Assembly: GCA_026225435.1 (NCBI GenBank)
Contig: JAMFST010000496.1
Span: forward strand, 1 to 5,673
Source: Labilithrix luteola
Lineage (GTDB): Bacteria > Myxococcota_A > Polyangia > Polyangiales > Polyangiaceae
DNA length: 5,673 nt
Reading direction: 5' to 3'
Within the stretch, counting starts at the first letter, position 1. Every line of letters starts with the position of its first letter. Both the position numbers and the translations under genes were made by a program. This document shows positions 5,356 through 5,673 of the stretch, piece by piece. The notes under the pieces are model-generated. The model saw nothing but the letters and a program-made list of their open reading frames with translations, ran no database searches and had not been told where the DNA came from.

Positions 5356-5673
5356 ATGGTCGAAGATCCGCTGCGCATCGCCATCAACGTCGCTCCCGAT
5401 AGCCCCGACGCGGAGACGTTCCGCCAGGCGCTCGCGCCCTTCATCGGCGCCGGCACGGTCACCACCAGCTTCGCCGCCGATCTGCTGGCGAGCGGGATCC
5501 TGGCCGACGCGCAGGTGCTGGTGGCGCAGCGGATCAGCGACGAGCAGCTCGCCGCCGCGCCCAGGCTCCGCTGGTTCGCCAGCTGGGCCGCGGGGCTCGA
5601 CACGGTGGCGCGGCCGTCGGTGTTCGCGCGCGAGCTGGTGCTCACCAACGCCAGCGGCGTGCACGGGCCGGGG
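5356..5673 (+). CDS. D-isomer-specific 2-hydroxyacid dehydrogenase family protein, N-terminal part
   Basis: The first 106 codons are present and the frame runs off the right edge; family members are usually a little over 300 residues. The N-terminal flavodoxin-like substrate-binding half shows IAINVAPDSPDAETF (8-22), AQVLVAQRISDEQLAAAPRL (52-71), LRWFASWAAGLD (71-82) and TNASGVHGPG (97-106), the hallmark approach to the first hinge in this family. The NAD(P)-binding GxGxxG region and catalytic Arg, Glu and His lie beyond the window. Members reduce 2-oxoacids (glyoxylate, hydroxypyruvate, pyruvate and others) to D-2-hydroxyacids with NAD(P)H in the cytoplasm; the WFASWAAGLD pattern is closest to the broad glyoxylate/hydroxypyruvate reductase-like group, but substrate cannot be assigned. 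The ATG at 5356 is preceded by AAGG five bases upstream. A TATAAG hexamer (5344-5349) overlaps this site; it could serve as a -10 box only for a transcript lacking most of a leader, and there is no matching -35. Confidence 0.88.
   Translation, partial: MVEDPLRIAINVAPDSPDAETFRQALAPFIGAGTVTTSFAADLLASGILADAQVLVAQRISDEQLAAAPRLRWFASWAAGLDTVARPSVFARELVLTNASGVHGPG

Overview
The window is GC-rich bacterial DNA (roughly 70% by eye, not counted) with GC-rich third codon positions. It is densely coding, and no stretch longer than about 115 bases lacks a gene. A GH16 lipoprotein with a long Gly/Ser/Thr/Asp/Ala-rich linker, a zinc-ribbon protein leading into what looks like an FHA domain, and an acidic orphan protein together suggest a myxobacterium, perhaps of the Polyangia/Sorangium side. 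That placement is inference, since there is no rRNA or other marker gene.

Left part (1-2856, minus strand): a compact operon reading right to left, larB, then larC, then a zinc-ribbon protein. LarB and LarC are two of the three enzymes (LarB, LarE, LarC) that build the nickel-pincer nucleotide cofactor of LarA-type lactate/2-hydroxyacid racemases. LarB activates the nicotinate ring by carboxylation and LarC inserts nickel. The sulfur-transferase gene larE and any larA are not in the window. LarC is a single uninterrupted frame and carries an N-terminal tract with 20 histidines in its first 44 residues. The larB stop and larC start are 2 bases apart, and the larC stop overlaps the start of the zinc-ribbon gene as ATGA.

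Middle (2970-4713): an acidic helical protein of unknown function on the plus strand, diverging from larB. It converges on a minus-strand GH16 glycoside hydrolase with a lipoprotein-type, Tat-like signal peptide.

Right part (4802-5673, plus strand): an exported YkuD-fold (L,D-transpeptidase-type) protein diverges from the GH16 gene. It is followed 32 bases later by the first 106 codons of a D-2-hydroxyacid dehydrogenase that runs off the window. The GH16 and YkuD proteins both probably act in the cell envelope on polysaccharide or peptidoglycan. The dehydrogenase has a possible but unproven metabolic link to the lar genes, because Lar-dependent racemases act on 2-hydroxyacids.

I see no RNA gene, CRISPR array, insertion sequence, attachment site or obvious horizontally acquired block. 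I do not think the window shows a clearly new system. The point most worth checking is the translational coupling of nickel-cofactor assembly to a zinc-ribbon/probable FHA protein.
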